The notes beneath the pieces are model-generated. The model was not told the origin of the DNA and did no database searches. It saw only the letters and a list, made by a program, of their open reading frames with translations. From contig CALKHP010000058.1 of assembly GCA_937988775.1 (NCBI GenBank), forward strand, positions 1 through 64,000: a stretch of 64,000 bases of DNA, read 5' to 3'. This DNA is from an uncultured Alphaproteobacteria bacterium (GTDB taxonomy: Bacteria > Pseudomonadota > Alphaproteobacteria > Rhizobiales > Beijerinckiaceae). Shown in pieces: positions 26,744 through 35,706 of this stretch. Position numbers and translations under genes: made by a program. Every line of letters starts with the position of its first letter. Positions within the stretch are counted from its first letter, which is position 1.

Positions 26744-27544
26744 TTACGCCGCCGCTTGCTGCGATTTGATGATGCGCAGCAGCGTATCATGCATGGTTTC
26801 ATTGCCGCACAGCACATTGGCGGTGGCGCTCGTCGCGGCATCGCCGGAAACGTCGGTCACGTAGCCGCCTGCCTCGCGCACCAGCACGATACCGGCCGCG
26901 ACGTCCCAGCTGTTGAGGCCGCGCTCCCAATAGGCGTCGAGCCGGCCGGCCGCGACATAGGCAAGATCGAGCGCCGCAGCACCAAGGCGGCGCACGGCGG
27001 CAACGCGCGCCATCACCTGGGCGATCTCGCGCAGGAATAACGGGTGGTCGCCGCGCCCGATATGGGGAATGCCGCAGCACACCACCGCCTCCTCGAGCGA
27101 GGTGCGCGCCGCGACGCGCAGGCGCTGATTGTTAAGGAAGGCGCCCTGCCCCTTCTCGGCGACATACATCTCGTCGAGCACCGGATTATAGACCACGCCG
27201 GCGACAAGCTGGCCCTCGCGCTCCAGCGCCACGGAAATCGCGAATTGCGGCAAGCCGTGCAGGAAATTCGTGGTGCCGTCGAGCGGGTCGATATGCCAGC
27301 GATGCGTCGCGTCGGAGCCGGCGACCACGCCGCCCTCCTCCATCACGAAACCATAGCCCGGCCGCGCCTTCGACAGTTCGGCGAACAGCACCTCCTCCGA
27401 TTTCCGGTCGGCGGCGCTGACGAAATCGCCCGGCCCCTTGCGCGAGACCTGGAGATTGGCGACTTCGCCGAAATCGCGCTTGAGCCCGCGCCCGGCCTTG
27501 AGCACGGCAGCGGTCATCACGTTCATGAGAGGGGTGCGGATCAT
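26744..27544 (-). CDS. suhB: Inositol monophosphatase family protein (SuhB type)
   Basis: This Mg-dependent phosphatase of 266 residues has the metal-binding EEGG, the signature IDPLDGTTNFLHG (about residues 84-96) and the second motif WDVAAGIVLVREAGG. SuhB proteins act on inositol phosphates and, in enterobacteria, in rRNA antitermination. ATG at 27526 (MNVMTAAV) is an alternative start. It lies 20 bases after efp in the same direction and is probably co-transcribed. Confidence 0.92.
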   Translation of the reverse strand: MIRTPLMNVMTAAVLKAGRGLKRDFGEVANLQVSRKGPGDFVSAADRKSEEVLFAELSKARPGYGFVMEEGGVVAGSDATHRWHIDPLDGTTNFLHGLPQFAISVALEREGQLVAGVVYNPVLDEMYVAEKGQGAFLNNQRLRVAARTSLEEAVVCCGIPHIGRGDHPLFLREIAQVMARVAAVRRLGAAALDLAYVAAGRLDAYWERGLNSWDVAAGIVLVREAGGYVTDVSGDAATSATANVLCGNETMHDTLLRIIKSQQAAA

Positions 27545-27564
27545 GGTCTTGAACAGCCTCCTGC

Positions 27565-28131
27565 CTATTCCGCCCGGCGGAGATAGGTGACTTCGTTGGT
27601 ATCGACGACGACACGTTCGCCGGCGGTGATGAAAGGCGGCACCAGGATATCGAGCCCGTTCTCGAGCTTGGCGCGTTTGTAGGATGACGAGGCGCTCTGC
27701 CCCTTGATGACCGGGTCGGCCTCGACGATTTCGAGCACGACCTGATCGGGCAGCTTGATCGAGATCGGCGTTTCCTCGTGCATGCGCAGCGTCACCTGCA
27801 TGTTGTCCTGCAGGAAGGCGGCGCGCTCGCCGACGAAATCGGCGGCCAGCGTCATCTGCTCGAAGCTCTCGCTGTTCATGAACACGAGATCGTCGCCGTC
27901 GCGGTAGAGATACTGGAAGTCGCGGAACTCGAGCTTGACCTCCTCGACGCGCTCGTCGGTCGAGAAGCGGTTGTTGAGCTTGCGCCCGTCGCGCACGTTC
28001 TTCAGTTCCGCCTGGTTATAGGCCGGCCCCTTGCCGGGCTTGACGGTCACCGTCTTGACCACGGCCCACAGGCCGCCGTCATACTCGATCATCAGGCCGG
28101 GACGGATTTCGTTGCCGCTGATCTTGGCCAT
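27565..28131 (-). CDS. efp: Translation elongation factor P
   Basis: EF-P relieves ribosome stalling at polyproline stretches. It has 188 residues and three beta-barrel domains. The modification site loop VKPGKGPAY carries Lys34, so a lysine-modifying (EpmA-type) system would be expected elsewhere in the genome. The C-terminal DPVIKGQSASSSYKRAKLENG matches the OB domains. This genome makes clients for it: TolA, the proline-rich protein and several Pro-rich periplasmic linkers in this window contain PPP runs. Confidence 0.96.
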   Translation of the reverse strand: MAKISGNEIRPGLMIEYDGGLWAVVKTVTVKPGKGPAYNQAELKNVRDGRKLNNRFSTDERVEEVKLEFRDFQYLYRDGDDLVFMNSESFEQMTLAADFVGERAAFLQDNMQVTLRMHEETPISIKLPDQVVLEIVEADPVIKGQSASSSYKRAKLENGLDILVPPFITAGERVVVDTNEVTYLRRAE

Positions 28132-28192
28132 GCACCTTCATCCGATTCATCTGGAAACAGCGGGCGCGGCGGAGGCCGGGCCGGAGCCAGCG

Positions 28193-29020
28193 TTACTGCC
28201 CCCGGCCGGCCTTCGCGTCAACCCGGCCATGGCTGAGGTGGTGCAGCGCAATGCCGCTCGCCGTCGCGACATTGAGCGAATCGAAGCCGCCCGCCATCGG
28301 GATGCGCAAGGTCTCGGCCGCAGCCAGGATCGCTTCCGGCAGGCCCGGCCCCTCGGCGCCGAGGATCATCGCCGTGCGCGCCCCCGGTCGATAGGTCGCA
28401 AGGTCCTCGCGGCCGGACGGGCTCAGCGCCGCCAGCGCGAAGCCGCGCGCGGCGAGCGCCGGCAGCAGGGCGTCGGCGCAGGCGCCCCTGTGGAACGGCA
28501 CGAGCAGCGCCGCGCCGACCGAGACGCGGATCGCCTTGCGGTAGAGCGGATCGCAGCTCGTCGCATCGAGCAACACCGCATCGGCCCCGAAGGCGGCGGC
28601 GTTGCGGAAAATGCCGCCGATATTGTCATGGTTGGCAATGCCGATCGCCGCCACGACCAGCGCGCGCTCCGGCAGCCGGTCGAGAAATCCGTCCAGCGCT
28701 TGCGGGGCCGGCTTGCGGCCGATCGCCATCACGCCGCGATGCACGGCGAAACCCGCGATCGCGTTCATGACCGACTGCGCGGCGGTAAAAACCGGCACGT
28801 CAGAGGGCAGCTTTGCGAGCAAGTCGCCGAGTGGCGCAAGCCGGTTTTCCGCCAGCAGCACACTGTCGATGGCAAAGCGTGCCTGGCCGGCCAGCACGCG
28901 CAGCACGACCTCGCCCTCGGCCATGAAGCGGCCCTCGCGGCCGGTCAGATCGCGCTCGCGGATGGCGCGGTAGGCGGCGATGCGCGGGTCTTCGGCGTCG
29001 GCAATGGCGATGACGGGCAT
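28193..29020 (-). CDS. SpoU/TrmH-family RNA 2'-O-methyltransferase
   Basis: This 275-residue SPOUT methyltransferase has the three family motifs: NHDNIGGIFRNAAAFG, ILGAEGPGLP and SLNVATASGIALHHL, which form the trefoil knot and S-adenosylmethionine site. The N-terminal substrate-binding domain starts with DPRIAAYRAIRERDL. The RNA target (23S rRNA or tRNA) cannot be told. It is upstream of efp with a 61-base gap. Confidence 0.9.
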   Translation of the reverse strand: MPVIAIADAEDPRIAAYRAIRERDLTGREGRFMAEGEVVLRVLAGQARFAIDSVLLAENRLAPLGDLLAKLPSDVPVFTAAQSVMNAIAGFAVHRGVMAIGRKPAPQALDGFLDRLPERALVVAAIGIANHDNIGGIFRNAAAFGADAVLLDATSCDPLYRKAIRVSVGAALLVPFHRGACADALLPALAARGFALAALSPSGREDLATYRPGARTAMILGAEGPGLPEAILAAAETLRIPMAGGFDSLNVATASGIALHHLSHGRVDAKAGRGQ

Positions 29021-29045
29021 GGCTTCGTGCTCAGTTTCGGACCAG

Positions 29046-29127
29046 TGTCATTCCCGCGCAGGCGGGAATCCAGAGCCGTTTGCGCGCCCGGCCTCTGGAT
29101 TCCCGATCGCGCGCGTCGGGAATGACA
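29046..29127. repeat. 82-base nested inverted repeat
   Basis: The ends are TGTCATTCCCG and CGGGAATGACA. Inside them lie GGCGGGAATCCAGAG and CTCTGGATTCCCG, so the whole element can fold into a long hairpin. It sits between the ThiE-like and methyltransferase genes. This GTCATTCCCGC palindrome type is a widely dispersed intergenic repeat; it is unrelated to the other two repeat families in the window. Confidence 0.85.
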
Positions 29128-29154
29128 CCGAAAACGCCCCCGGCACCCCGCCGC

Positions 29155-29781
29155 TCACGCCGGTCGCACCAGCGCCGTCTCGATCGCCCGCAGCGCCGCC
29201 GCCGGCCCCTCCGGATGGTCCCAGACCGCCGCGCCGAGCGCCACGAATTCGGCTCCCGTCGCCACGATGGCCGCGACATCATCGAGCCGGTCGGCATAGC
29301 CGACGCAGGGGATCTGGAACACCTCCGCCCACCACTGGCAGCGCTCGACGGTCTGCTCGAGCGGCGGCACATAGCCATCGGGCTTCGGCTCGCCGAACAT
29401 CAGGTAGTCGACCTCGTCCTCGCCGGCCTCCATGCAGTCATGCCGGCTCTTCAGGCCACTGACGCCGACGATGCGCTCGGCCTTCTTGTCCTCAAGCGCG
29501 GCATCGAGCCCGATCAGCCCGGTGACATGCACGCCGTCGGCCCCGGCGCGCGCCGCGAGCCGGCTGTCGCGGGCAGATTCCAGCAGCAGCGCCGCGCCCG
29601 CCTGCTGCACCGGGCTGGCCAGCGCCTTGACCTGGCGCTTGACCAGCGTCTCGTCGCTGGTGGCGAGCCTGAGCAGTACGCAGGCGATCTCCGTCGCCTC
29701 GAGAGCGGCCTCAAGCAGCGGCCGAAACGCCGCCGGATCGGCGACGGGCGGGGTGATCAGATAGAGCGAGGCGCGTGTCAT
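29155..29781 (-). CDS. Thiamine phosphate synthase-like protein (ThiE/TenI fold)
   Basis: This is a 208-residue TIM-barrel protein resembling thiamine-phosphate synthase: N-terminal LYLITPP, and an ADGVHVTG segment matching the phosphate-binding ADGVHLGQ of ThiE. The pyrophosphate-binding end is not canonical and no other thi genes are near, so a true ThiE role is doubtful; such stand-alone paralogues are common in Rhizobiales. Confidence 0.75.
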   Translation of the reverse strand: MTRASLYLITPPVADPAAFRPLLEAALEATEIACVLLRLATSDETLVKRQVKALASPVQQAGAALLLESARDSRLAARAGADGVHVTGLIGLDAALEDKKAERIVGVSGLKSRHDCMEAGEDEVDYLMFGEPKPDGYVPPLEQTVERCQWWAEVFQIPCVGYADRLDDVAAIVATGAEFVALGAAVWDHPEGPAAALRAIETALVRPA

Positions 29782-29840
29782 GGCTTCCGCTTAGAGCAGA
29801 GCGCAAAAAACCCGCAACGATTTTTCACGCTCCCCTCTGC

Positions 29841-29861
29841 CCGACCTTACTGGAAGGTCGG
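29841..29861 (-). terminator. Hairpin spanning the fba stop codon
   Basis: CCGACCTT / AAGGTCGG (8-base perfect stem, 5-base loop) spans the last codons and the stop codon of fba. On the minus strand a run of T appears only ~40 bases later, so it may stabilise the 3' end rather than terminate by itself. Confidence 0.5.
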
Positions 29862-30914
29862 GTCGAGCTTGCCGGAGGCGTAGCGCTTGGCCATGTCGGC
29901 GGTCGGGATGATGCGGCCGATCTTCGAGGCCTTGCCGGCGGTGCCGAAATCCTCGAGGCGCTGCTTGCACAGCTTGGTCATCGCCTCCATCGCCGGCTTC
30001 AGGTATTTGCGCGGATCGAACTCGCCCGGCTGCTCGGACAGCACCTTGCGGATCTGCCCGGTCAGCGCCATGCGGTTGTCGGTGTCGATGTTGATCTTGC
30101 GCACGCCATGCTTGATGCCGCGCTGGATTTCCTCGACCGGCACGCCCCAGGTCTGGGGCATCTTGCCGCCGAACTGGTTGATGATGTCCTGCAAATCCTG
30201 CGGCACCGAGGACGAGCCGTGCATCACCAGATGCATGTTGGGCAGCTTCTTGTGGATCGCCTCGATGACATGCATGGCGAGGATGGCGCCGTCGGGCTTG
30301 CGCGAGAACTTGTAGGCGCCATGCGAGGTGCCCATGGCGATGGCGAGCGCGTCGACCTTGGTCTCGCGCACGAATTTCACCGCCTCGTCCGGGTTGGTCA
30401 GCAACTGGTCGTGGCTGAGCTTGCCCTCGGCGCCGTGGCCGTCCTCCTTGTCGCCCATGCCGGTCTCGAGCGAGCCCAGCACGCCAAGCTCGCCCTCGAC
30501 CGAGATGCCGCCGAGATGGGCCATGTCGGTCACCGTGCGGGTGACGCCGACATTGTAGTCCCAGTCGGCCGGCGTCTTGCCGTCCTCCTTCAGCGAGCCG
30601 TCCATCATCACCGAGGTGAAGCCGGCCTGGATCGCGGTCATGCAGGTGGCGGCGTTGTTGCCATGGTCGAGATGCACGCAGATCGGAATCTCGGGATAGA
30701 TTTCGGTGAGCGCATCCATCATGTGCTTGAGCATGATGTCGTTGGCATAGCTGCGCGCGCCGCGCGAGGCCTGGATGATCACCGGCGCATCGACGGCCTT
30801 GGCCGCCTCGCCGATGGCGAGCGCCTGCTCCATGTTGTTGATATTGAAGGCGGGCACGCCATAGCCATGCTCGGCGGCGTGGTCGAGAAGCTGTCGAAGC
30901 GTGATACGGGCCAT
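29847..30914 (-). CDS. fba: Class II fructose-bisphosphate aldolase (Calvin-cycle subtype)
   Basis: This zinc aldolase interconverts fructose-1,6-bisphosphate with dihydroxyacetone phosphate and glyceraldehyde-3-phosphate (and acts on sedoheptulose bisphosphate in the CBB subtype). Zinc ligands are seen in ICVHLDHGN, VEGELGVLG and LVMHGSSSVP; the phosphate-binding KINIDTDNRMALTG is near the C-terminus. It has 355 residues, CbbA-like. It is the distal gene of a cluster with pgk, gap and tkt, all on the minus strand. Confidence 0.95.
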   Translation of the reverse strand: MARITLRQLLDHAAEHGYGVPAFNINNMEQALAIGEAAKAVDAPVIIQASRGARSYANDIMLKHMMDALTEIYPEIPICVHLDHGNNAATCMTAIQAGFTSVMMDGSLKEDGKTPADWDYNVGVTRTVTDMAHLGGISVEGELGVLGSLETGMGDKEDGHGAEGKLSHDQLLTNPDEAVKFVRETKVDALAIAMGTSHGAYKFSRKPDGAILAMHVIEAIHKKLPNMHLVMHGSSSVPQDLQDIINQFGGKMPQTWGVPVEEIQRGIKHGVRKINIDTDNRMALTGQIRKVLSEQPGEFDPRKYLKPAMEAMTKLCKQRLEDFGTAGKASKIGRIIPTADMAKRYASGKLDPTFQ

Positions 30915-31046
30915 CTATCTCTCTCTCGGTGCTTATGTTTTCTCCCCTCGTTTAGCCAGACAACCCATCGCTTGCAAAGGGAGAAGTCTCAGCCGAGGGC
31001 GAACGGGGTCATTGGCCGGCGCGCGCGTATCCTGCTAGAAGGCACG

Positions 31047-31062
31047 CCTTGCCGCGGCAAGG
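31047..31062. promoter_or_regulatory. 16-base perfect palindrome between fba and the DMT transporter gene
   Basis: CCTTGCCGCGGCAAGG is fully self-complementary and lies in the divergent promoter region, 133 bases before fba and 70 before the transporter start. It is a good candidate operator for a dimeric regulator, but no regulator gene is adjacent. Confidence 0.4.
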
Positions 31063-31131
31063 GCAATAACGGCGCGATTCGGCGACTTGTTCCATTGTGC
31101 GGCGCGCACGCAGGCGGAAAGCGGGCTTTGC

Positions 31132-32100
31132 ATGAAATCGCTGAAGCGCAAGGCAATCACCGGCCCGGCTCCCGCCATGTCACCGGGGATTCCGGTGGCC
31201 CGGCAGGTGGATGACCCTCTCGTCGGCATCGTTCTGGTCGTGCTGTCGGGCGTGCTCTATTCGACCTCGGACGTCGTCTCGAAATATCTCGCGCTGACGC
31301 TGCCGGCGATCGAGATCGCGTGGCTGCGCTGGATCGGCTTCGTGTTCATCGTCGCCCCGGTCGTGCTGCGCAGCCGGGGCCATGTGCTGCGCACCGCCGT
31401 GCTGCCGGCGCATATCCTGCGCGCGCTGTGCTCGATCGGCTCGTCGGTGCTGTTCATCCTCGGCCTGCATTACCTGCCGCTCGCCAGCGCCACCACGATC
31501 AACTTCGTCTCGCCGCTGATCGTCACCGGCCTGTCGATCGTGCTCTTGCGCGAGACGGTCGGCATCAGGCGCTGGGCGGCGGTGGTCGCCGGGCTAATCG
31601 GCGTGCTGATCGTCGTCAGGCCGGGCAGCGGCACCTTCGACCTCACGGCGCTGCTGCCGATCGCCTCGGCCTTCTGCTGGGCGCTGGTCATCATCATCAC
31701 GCGCAAGCTTGCCGGCATAGACGGGCCGTGGACGGCGATGAGCTACATGTCGCTGTTCGGCGCCGCTGTGCTGAGCGTCATGGTCGTGCCGGTTTTCGTC
31801 ATGCCGAGCTGGCAGGAGATCGGCCTCGCCGTCGTGATGGCGGCGGCGTCGGGCGCCGGGCAGTTCCTGACGCTGGTCGGCTTCAGCCGCGCGCCCGCCT
31901 CGCTGCTCGCGCCATTTTCCTATGTGCAGCTTGTGTGGGCGACGATCTACGGCTTCCTGATCTTCAGCAACCTGCCCGACCTATGGACGGCGGTCGGCGC
32001 CGCCGTGATCATCGGCAGCGGCGTCTATACCGCGCATCGCGAGCGCATCCGCGCCCGCCAGGCGGCGCTCGCCGCGCGACAAGCCGCGCGCGCAAACTAG
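31132..32100 (+). CDS. DMT-superfamily transporter (EamA type)
   Basis: This is an inner-membrane drug/metabolite transporter of 322 residues with about ten membrane segments in two EamA repeats (first repeat around VVLSGVLYSTSDVVSKYLALTL, second around LPIASAFCWALVIIITRKLA). It ends in an Arg/Ala-rich cytoplasmic tail. The substrate is unknown. The ATG at 31132 was chosen over an upstream TTG (31087) and a later ATG (31177). It is convergent with pgk, 7 bases apart. Confidence 0.88.
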   Translation: MKSLKRKAITGPAPAMSPGIPVARQVDDPLVGIVLVVLSGVLYSTSDVVSKYLALTLPAIEIAWLRWIGFVFIVAPVVLRSRGHVLRTAVLPAHILRALCSIGSSVLFILGLHYLPLASATTINFVSPLIVTGLSIVLLRETVGIRRWAAVVAGLIGVLIVVRPGSGTFDLTALLPIASAFCWALVIIITRKLAGIDGPWTAMSYMSLFGAAVLSVMVVPVFVMPSWQEIGLAVVMAAASGAGQFLTLVGFSRAPASLLAPFSYVQLVWATIYGFLIFSNLPDLWTAVGAAVIIGSGVYTAHRERIRARQAALAARQAARAN

Positions 32101-32107
32101 ACGCCGC

Positions 32108-33298
32108 TCAGCCCTGCAGAGCCTTCACGCCGGGCAGGTCCTTGCCTTCCATCCATTCGAGGAAGGCGCCGCCGGCCGTCGAGACATAGGTGAAATCGCT
32201 CGCCGCATGCGCCTGGTTGAGCGCCGCGACGGTATCGCCGCCGCCGGCGACCGACACCATGCGGCCGGCCCTGGTGCGGGCGGCGACCTCGCGCGCGAGG
32301 GCGACCGTGCCCTTCTCGAAACCGGCCAGTTCGAACGCGCCGAGCGGCCCGTTCCACACCACCGTCGCCGCCTCGTGGATGGCGCCCTTGATGCGCTCGA
32401 CCGATTGCGGGCCGACATCGAGGATCATGCCGTCGGCCGGTACCGCGCCGAGCCCGAAATGCTGCGCCGGCGCGTTGGCGGCGAAATGATAGGCGACCGT
32501 GGCATCGACCGGCAGGATGATGGCGCAGCGCGCCGCTTCCGCCTTGGCGAGGATGGCGCGCGCCGTGTCGGCGAGGTCCTTCTCGCATAAGGACTTGCCG
32601 ATTTCGACGCCTTGCGCATGCAGGAAGGTGTTGGCCATGCCGCCGCCGATCACCAGCCCGTCGACCTTCTCGACGAGATTGCCGAGCAGATCGAGCTTGG
32701 TCGAGACCTTGGCGCCGCCGACAATGGCGATGACCGGTTTCGCCGGATTGCCGAGCGCCTTGTCGAGCGCCTCCAACTCGCGCTGCATGGCGCGCCCGGC
32801 ATAGGCCGGCAGCTTATGCGCCAGCCCCTCGGTGGAAGCGTGCGCACGGTGGGCGGCCGAAAACGCATCGTTGACGTAAGCGTCGCCGAGCCTGGCGAGC
32901 GCCGCGACGAAGCCCGCGTCGTTGTTCTCTTCCCCGGCGTGGAAGCGCGTATTCTCCAGGCACAGGACCTGGCCGTCCTGTAGCCTGGCGACGGCATCCT
33001 CGGCCGGCGCGCCGATGCAATCGGCAGCGAAGGCCACCGGCCGCTTCAGCACATGCGCCAGTTCCTTCGCCACCGGCTCGAGGCTGTCCTTGGCGTCGCG
33101 GCCCTTCGGGCGTCCGAAATGCGCCAGCAGGATGACGCGCGCGCCCGCGGCCGCCAACTCGTCGATCGTCGGCACGATGCGCGCCAGCCGGGTCGTATCG
33201 GTGACCTTGCCGTTCTCCATCGGCACGTTGAGATCGACGCGCACCAGCACGCGTTTTCCCTTGGCGGCGAGATCGTCAAGCGTGCGGAAGGCTGGCAT
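32108..33298 (-). CDS. pgk: Phosphoglycerate kinase
   Basis: This kinase transfers the acyl phosphate of 1,3-bisphosphoglycerate to ADP. The N-terminal RVDLNVPMENGKVTD substrate-binding signature, the central IVGGAKVSTKLDLL and the C-terminal VSVAGGGDTVAAL nucleotide-binding motif are intact. It has 396 residues. It follows the Fsr-like gene by 37 bases on the same strand, and is part of the tkt-gap-fsr-pgk run. Confidence 0.97.
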   Translation of the reverse strand: MPAFRTLDDLAAKGKRVLVRVDLNVPMENGKVTDTTRLARIVPTIDELAAAGARVILLAHFGRPKGRDAKDSLEPVAKELAHVLKRPVAFAADCIGAPAEDAVARLQDGQVLCLENTRFHAGEENNDAGFVAALARLGDAYVNDAFSAAHRAHASTEGLAHKLPAYAGRAMQRELEALDKALGNPAKPVIAIVGGAKVSTKLDLLGNLVEKVDGLVIGGGMANTFLHAQGVEIGKSLCEKDLADTARAILAKAEAARCAIILPVDATVAYHFAANAPAQHFGLGAVPADGMILDVGPQSVERIKGAIHEAATVVWNGPLGAFELAGFEKGTVALAREVAARTRAGRMVSVAGGGDTVAALNQAHAASDFTYVSTAGGAFLEWMEGKDLPGVKALQG

Positions 33299-33335
33299 CG
33301 GTTATCCTCTTTACGTTCAGCGCGCGATTTTACGC

Positions 33336-34547
33336 TCAGCGTGCCATGGCGGCCGGAATTCTCGGCAGGAACAGCAGCAAGATGCCGATCGCCGGCAGGA
33401 AACTGCACACCAGATAGACATATTCGATGCTGGTATAGTCGGCGAGCGCGCCGAGCAGCGCGGCGGCGACCCCGGAGAAGCCGAAGGCGAGGCCGAAGAA
33501 CAGCCCCGCGACCATGCCAACCCGGCCCGGCATCAGCTCCTGCGCGTAGACGACGATGGTCGGAAAGGCCGACGCCATCACGAAACCTGCCGCCATCGAC
33601 AGCACCACCGTCGCCGGCAGGCCGACATGCGGCATGGCCAGCGTGAACGGCAGCGCGCCCAGGATCGAGACCCACATTACCGGGCGGCGCCCGATGCGGT
33701 CGCCGATCGGCCCGCCGAGGAAGGTGCCCGACGCGATCGCCGCCAGGAACAGGAACAGCAGAAGCTGCGAGGTCTCGACCGAAACGCCGAACTTATGGAT
33801 CAGGTAGAACGTGTAATACGAGGTCAGGCTGGCGAAGTAGAAATTCTTCGAGAACACCAGCATCAGCAGGATCACGATCGACCAGATGATCTTCTGCCGG
33901 CTCATCACCGCCGCGACGACCGCCGCCGCGCCCTTCTTGCGCAGCACGATGCGCGGCTTGTACCACGAGCCGACCTGCCACAGCACCACGAAGCCGATCA
34001 GCGTGGCGATCGAGAACCACGCCAGGCTGCTCTGGCCGCGCGGCATGACGATCAGCGCCGCCAGCAGCGGGCCGATCGCCTGGCCGGTATTGCCGCCGAC
34101 CTGGAACAGCGATTGCGCGAAGCCATGGCGCCCGCCCGAGGCGAGGCGCGCGACGCGCGAGGCTTCCGGGTGGAAGATCGACGAGCCGGTGCCGATCACC
34201 CCGGCCGCCAGCAGCACCAGCCCGAAGTTCATCGCGTAGGATAACAGCAGCAGCCCGGCCAGCGAGCACAACATGCCGACCGCGAGCGAATAGGGCTGCG
34301 GCTTGCGGTCCGTGTACAGCCCGACAAGCGGCTGCAACAGGCTCGCCGTGACCTGGAAGGAAAAGGTGATCAGCCCGATCTGCGAGAAGTTGAGCGACAA
34401 CTCCTCCTTGAGCAGCGGATAGATCGCCGGCAACAGCGACTGCACCAGATCGTTGAGCAGATGCGCGCCGCTGAGCGCGAACAGGATCGGAAGCGTCGCC
34501 ACGGTGAGAAGCGGCTTCGCTGGGGTGGCTTCCACGTGTGCGCTCAT
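33336..34547 (-). CDS. fsr: MFS transporter, fosmidomycin resistance (Fsr) family
   Basis: This is a 403-residue major facilitator with 12 membrane segments. The stretches SGAHLLNDLVQSLLPAIYPLLKEE, LLQPLVGLYTDRKPQPYSLA, GIGTGSSIFHPEASRVARLASGGRHG-type loop and QSLFQVGGNTGQAIGPLLAA match Fsr closely. Fsr exports fosmidomycin in E. coli; the natural substrate is unknown. It lies between gap and pgk in the same direction, which is an unusual neighbour set for a drug exporter. Confidence 0.88.
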   Translation of the reverse strand: MSAHVEATPAKPLLTVATLPILFALSGAHLLNDLVQSLLPAIYPLLKEELSLNFSQIGLITFSFQVTASLLQPLVGLYTDRKPQPYSLAVGMLCSLAGLLLLSYAMNFGLVLLAAGVIGTGSSIFHPEASRVARLASGGRHGFAQSLFQVGGNTGQAIGPLLAALIVMPRGQSSLAWFSIATLIGFVVLWQVGSWYKPRIVLRKKGAAAVVAAVMSRQKIIWSIVILLMLVFSKNFYFASLTSYYTFYLIHKFGVSVETSQLLLFLFLAAIASGTFLGGPIGDRIGRRPVMWVSILGALPFTLAMPHVGLPATVVLSMAAGFVMASAFPTIVVYAQELMPGRVGMVAGLFFGLAFGFSGVAAALLGALADYTSIEYVYLVCSFLPAIGILLLFLPRIPAAMAR

Positions 34548-34580
34548 GATCGAGTGTCCGCAACTTGCCCTGGATCACGA

Positions 34581-34609
34581 TGCGCCCGGGCGGGTTCAGC
34601 CCGGGCGCA
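34581..34609 (-). terminator. GC-rich hairpin between gap and fsr
   Basis: TGCGCCCGGGC / GCCCGGGCGCA is a perfect 11-base stem with a 7-base loop, 24 bases after the gap stop codon. There is no T-run, so it may attenuate or stabilise the gap mRNA, allowing lower expression of the downstream fsr and pgk genes. Confidence 0.6.
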
Positions 34610-34632
34610 TGAACGTGGTCGATCTCAACGGC

Positions 34633-35643
<1,011 letters not shown>

Positions 35644-35706
35644 GATCCTCGTCTCCTTGCCGGCCGCAGCCATCGGGGCTGACGGCCCTGTATGCCGTTG
35701 ACCGCT

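Noticed and set aside
29155..29781. Assigning thiE with full confidence
   Set aside because: The pyrophosphate-binding end is not canonical and there is no thiamine gene context, so only a ThiE-like fold is claimed.
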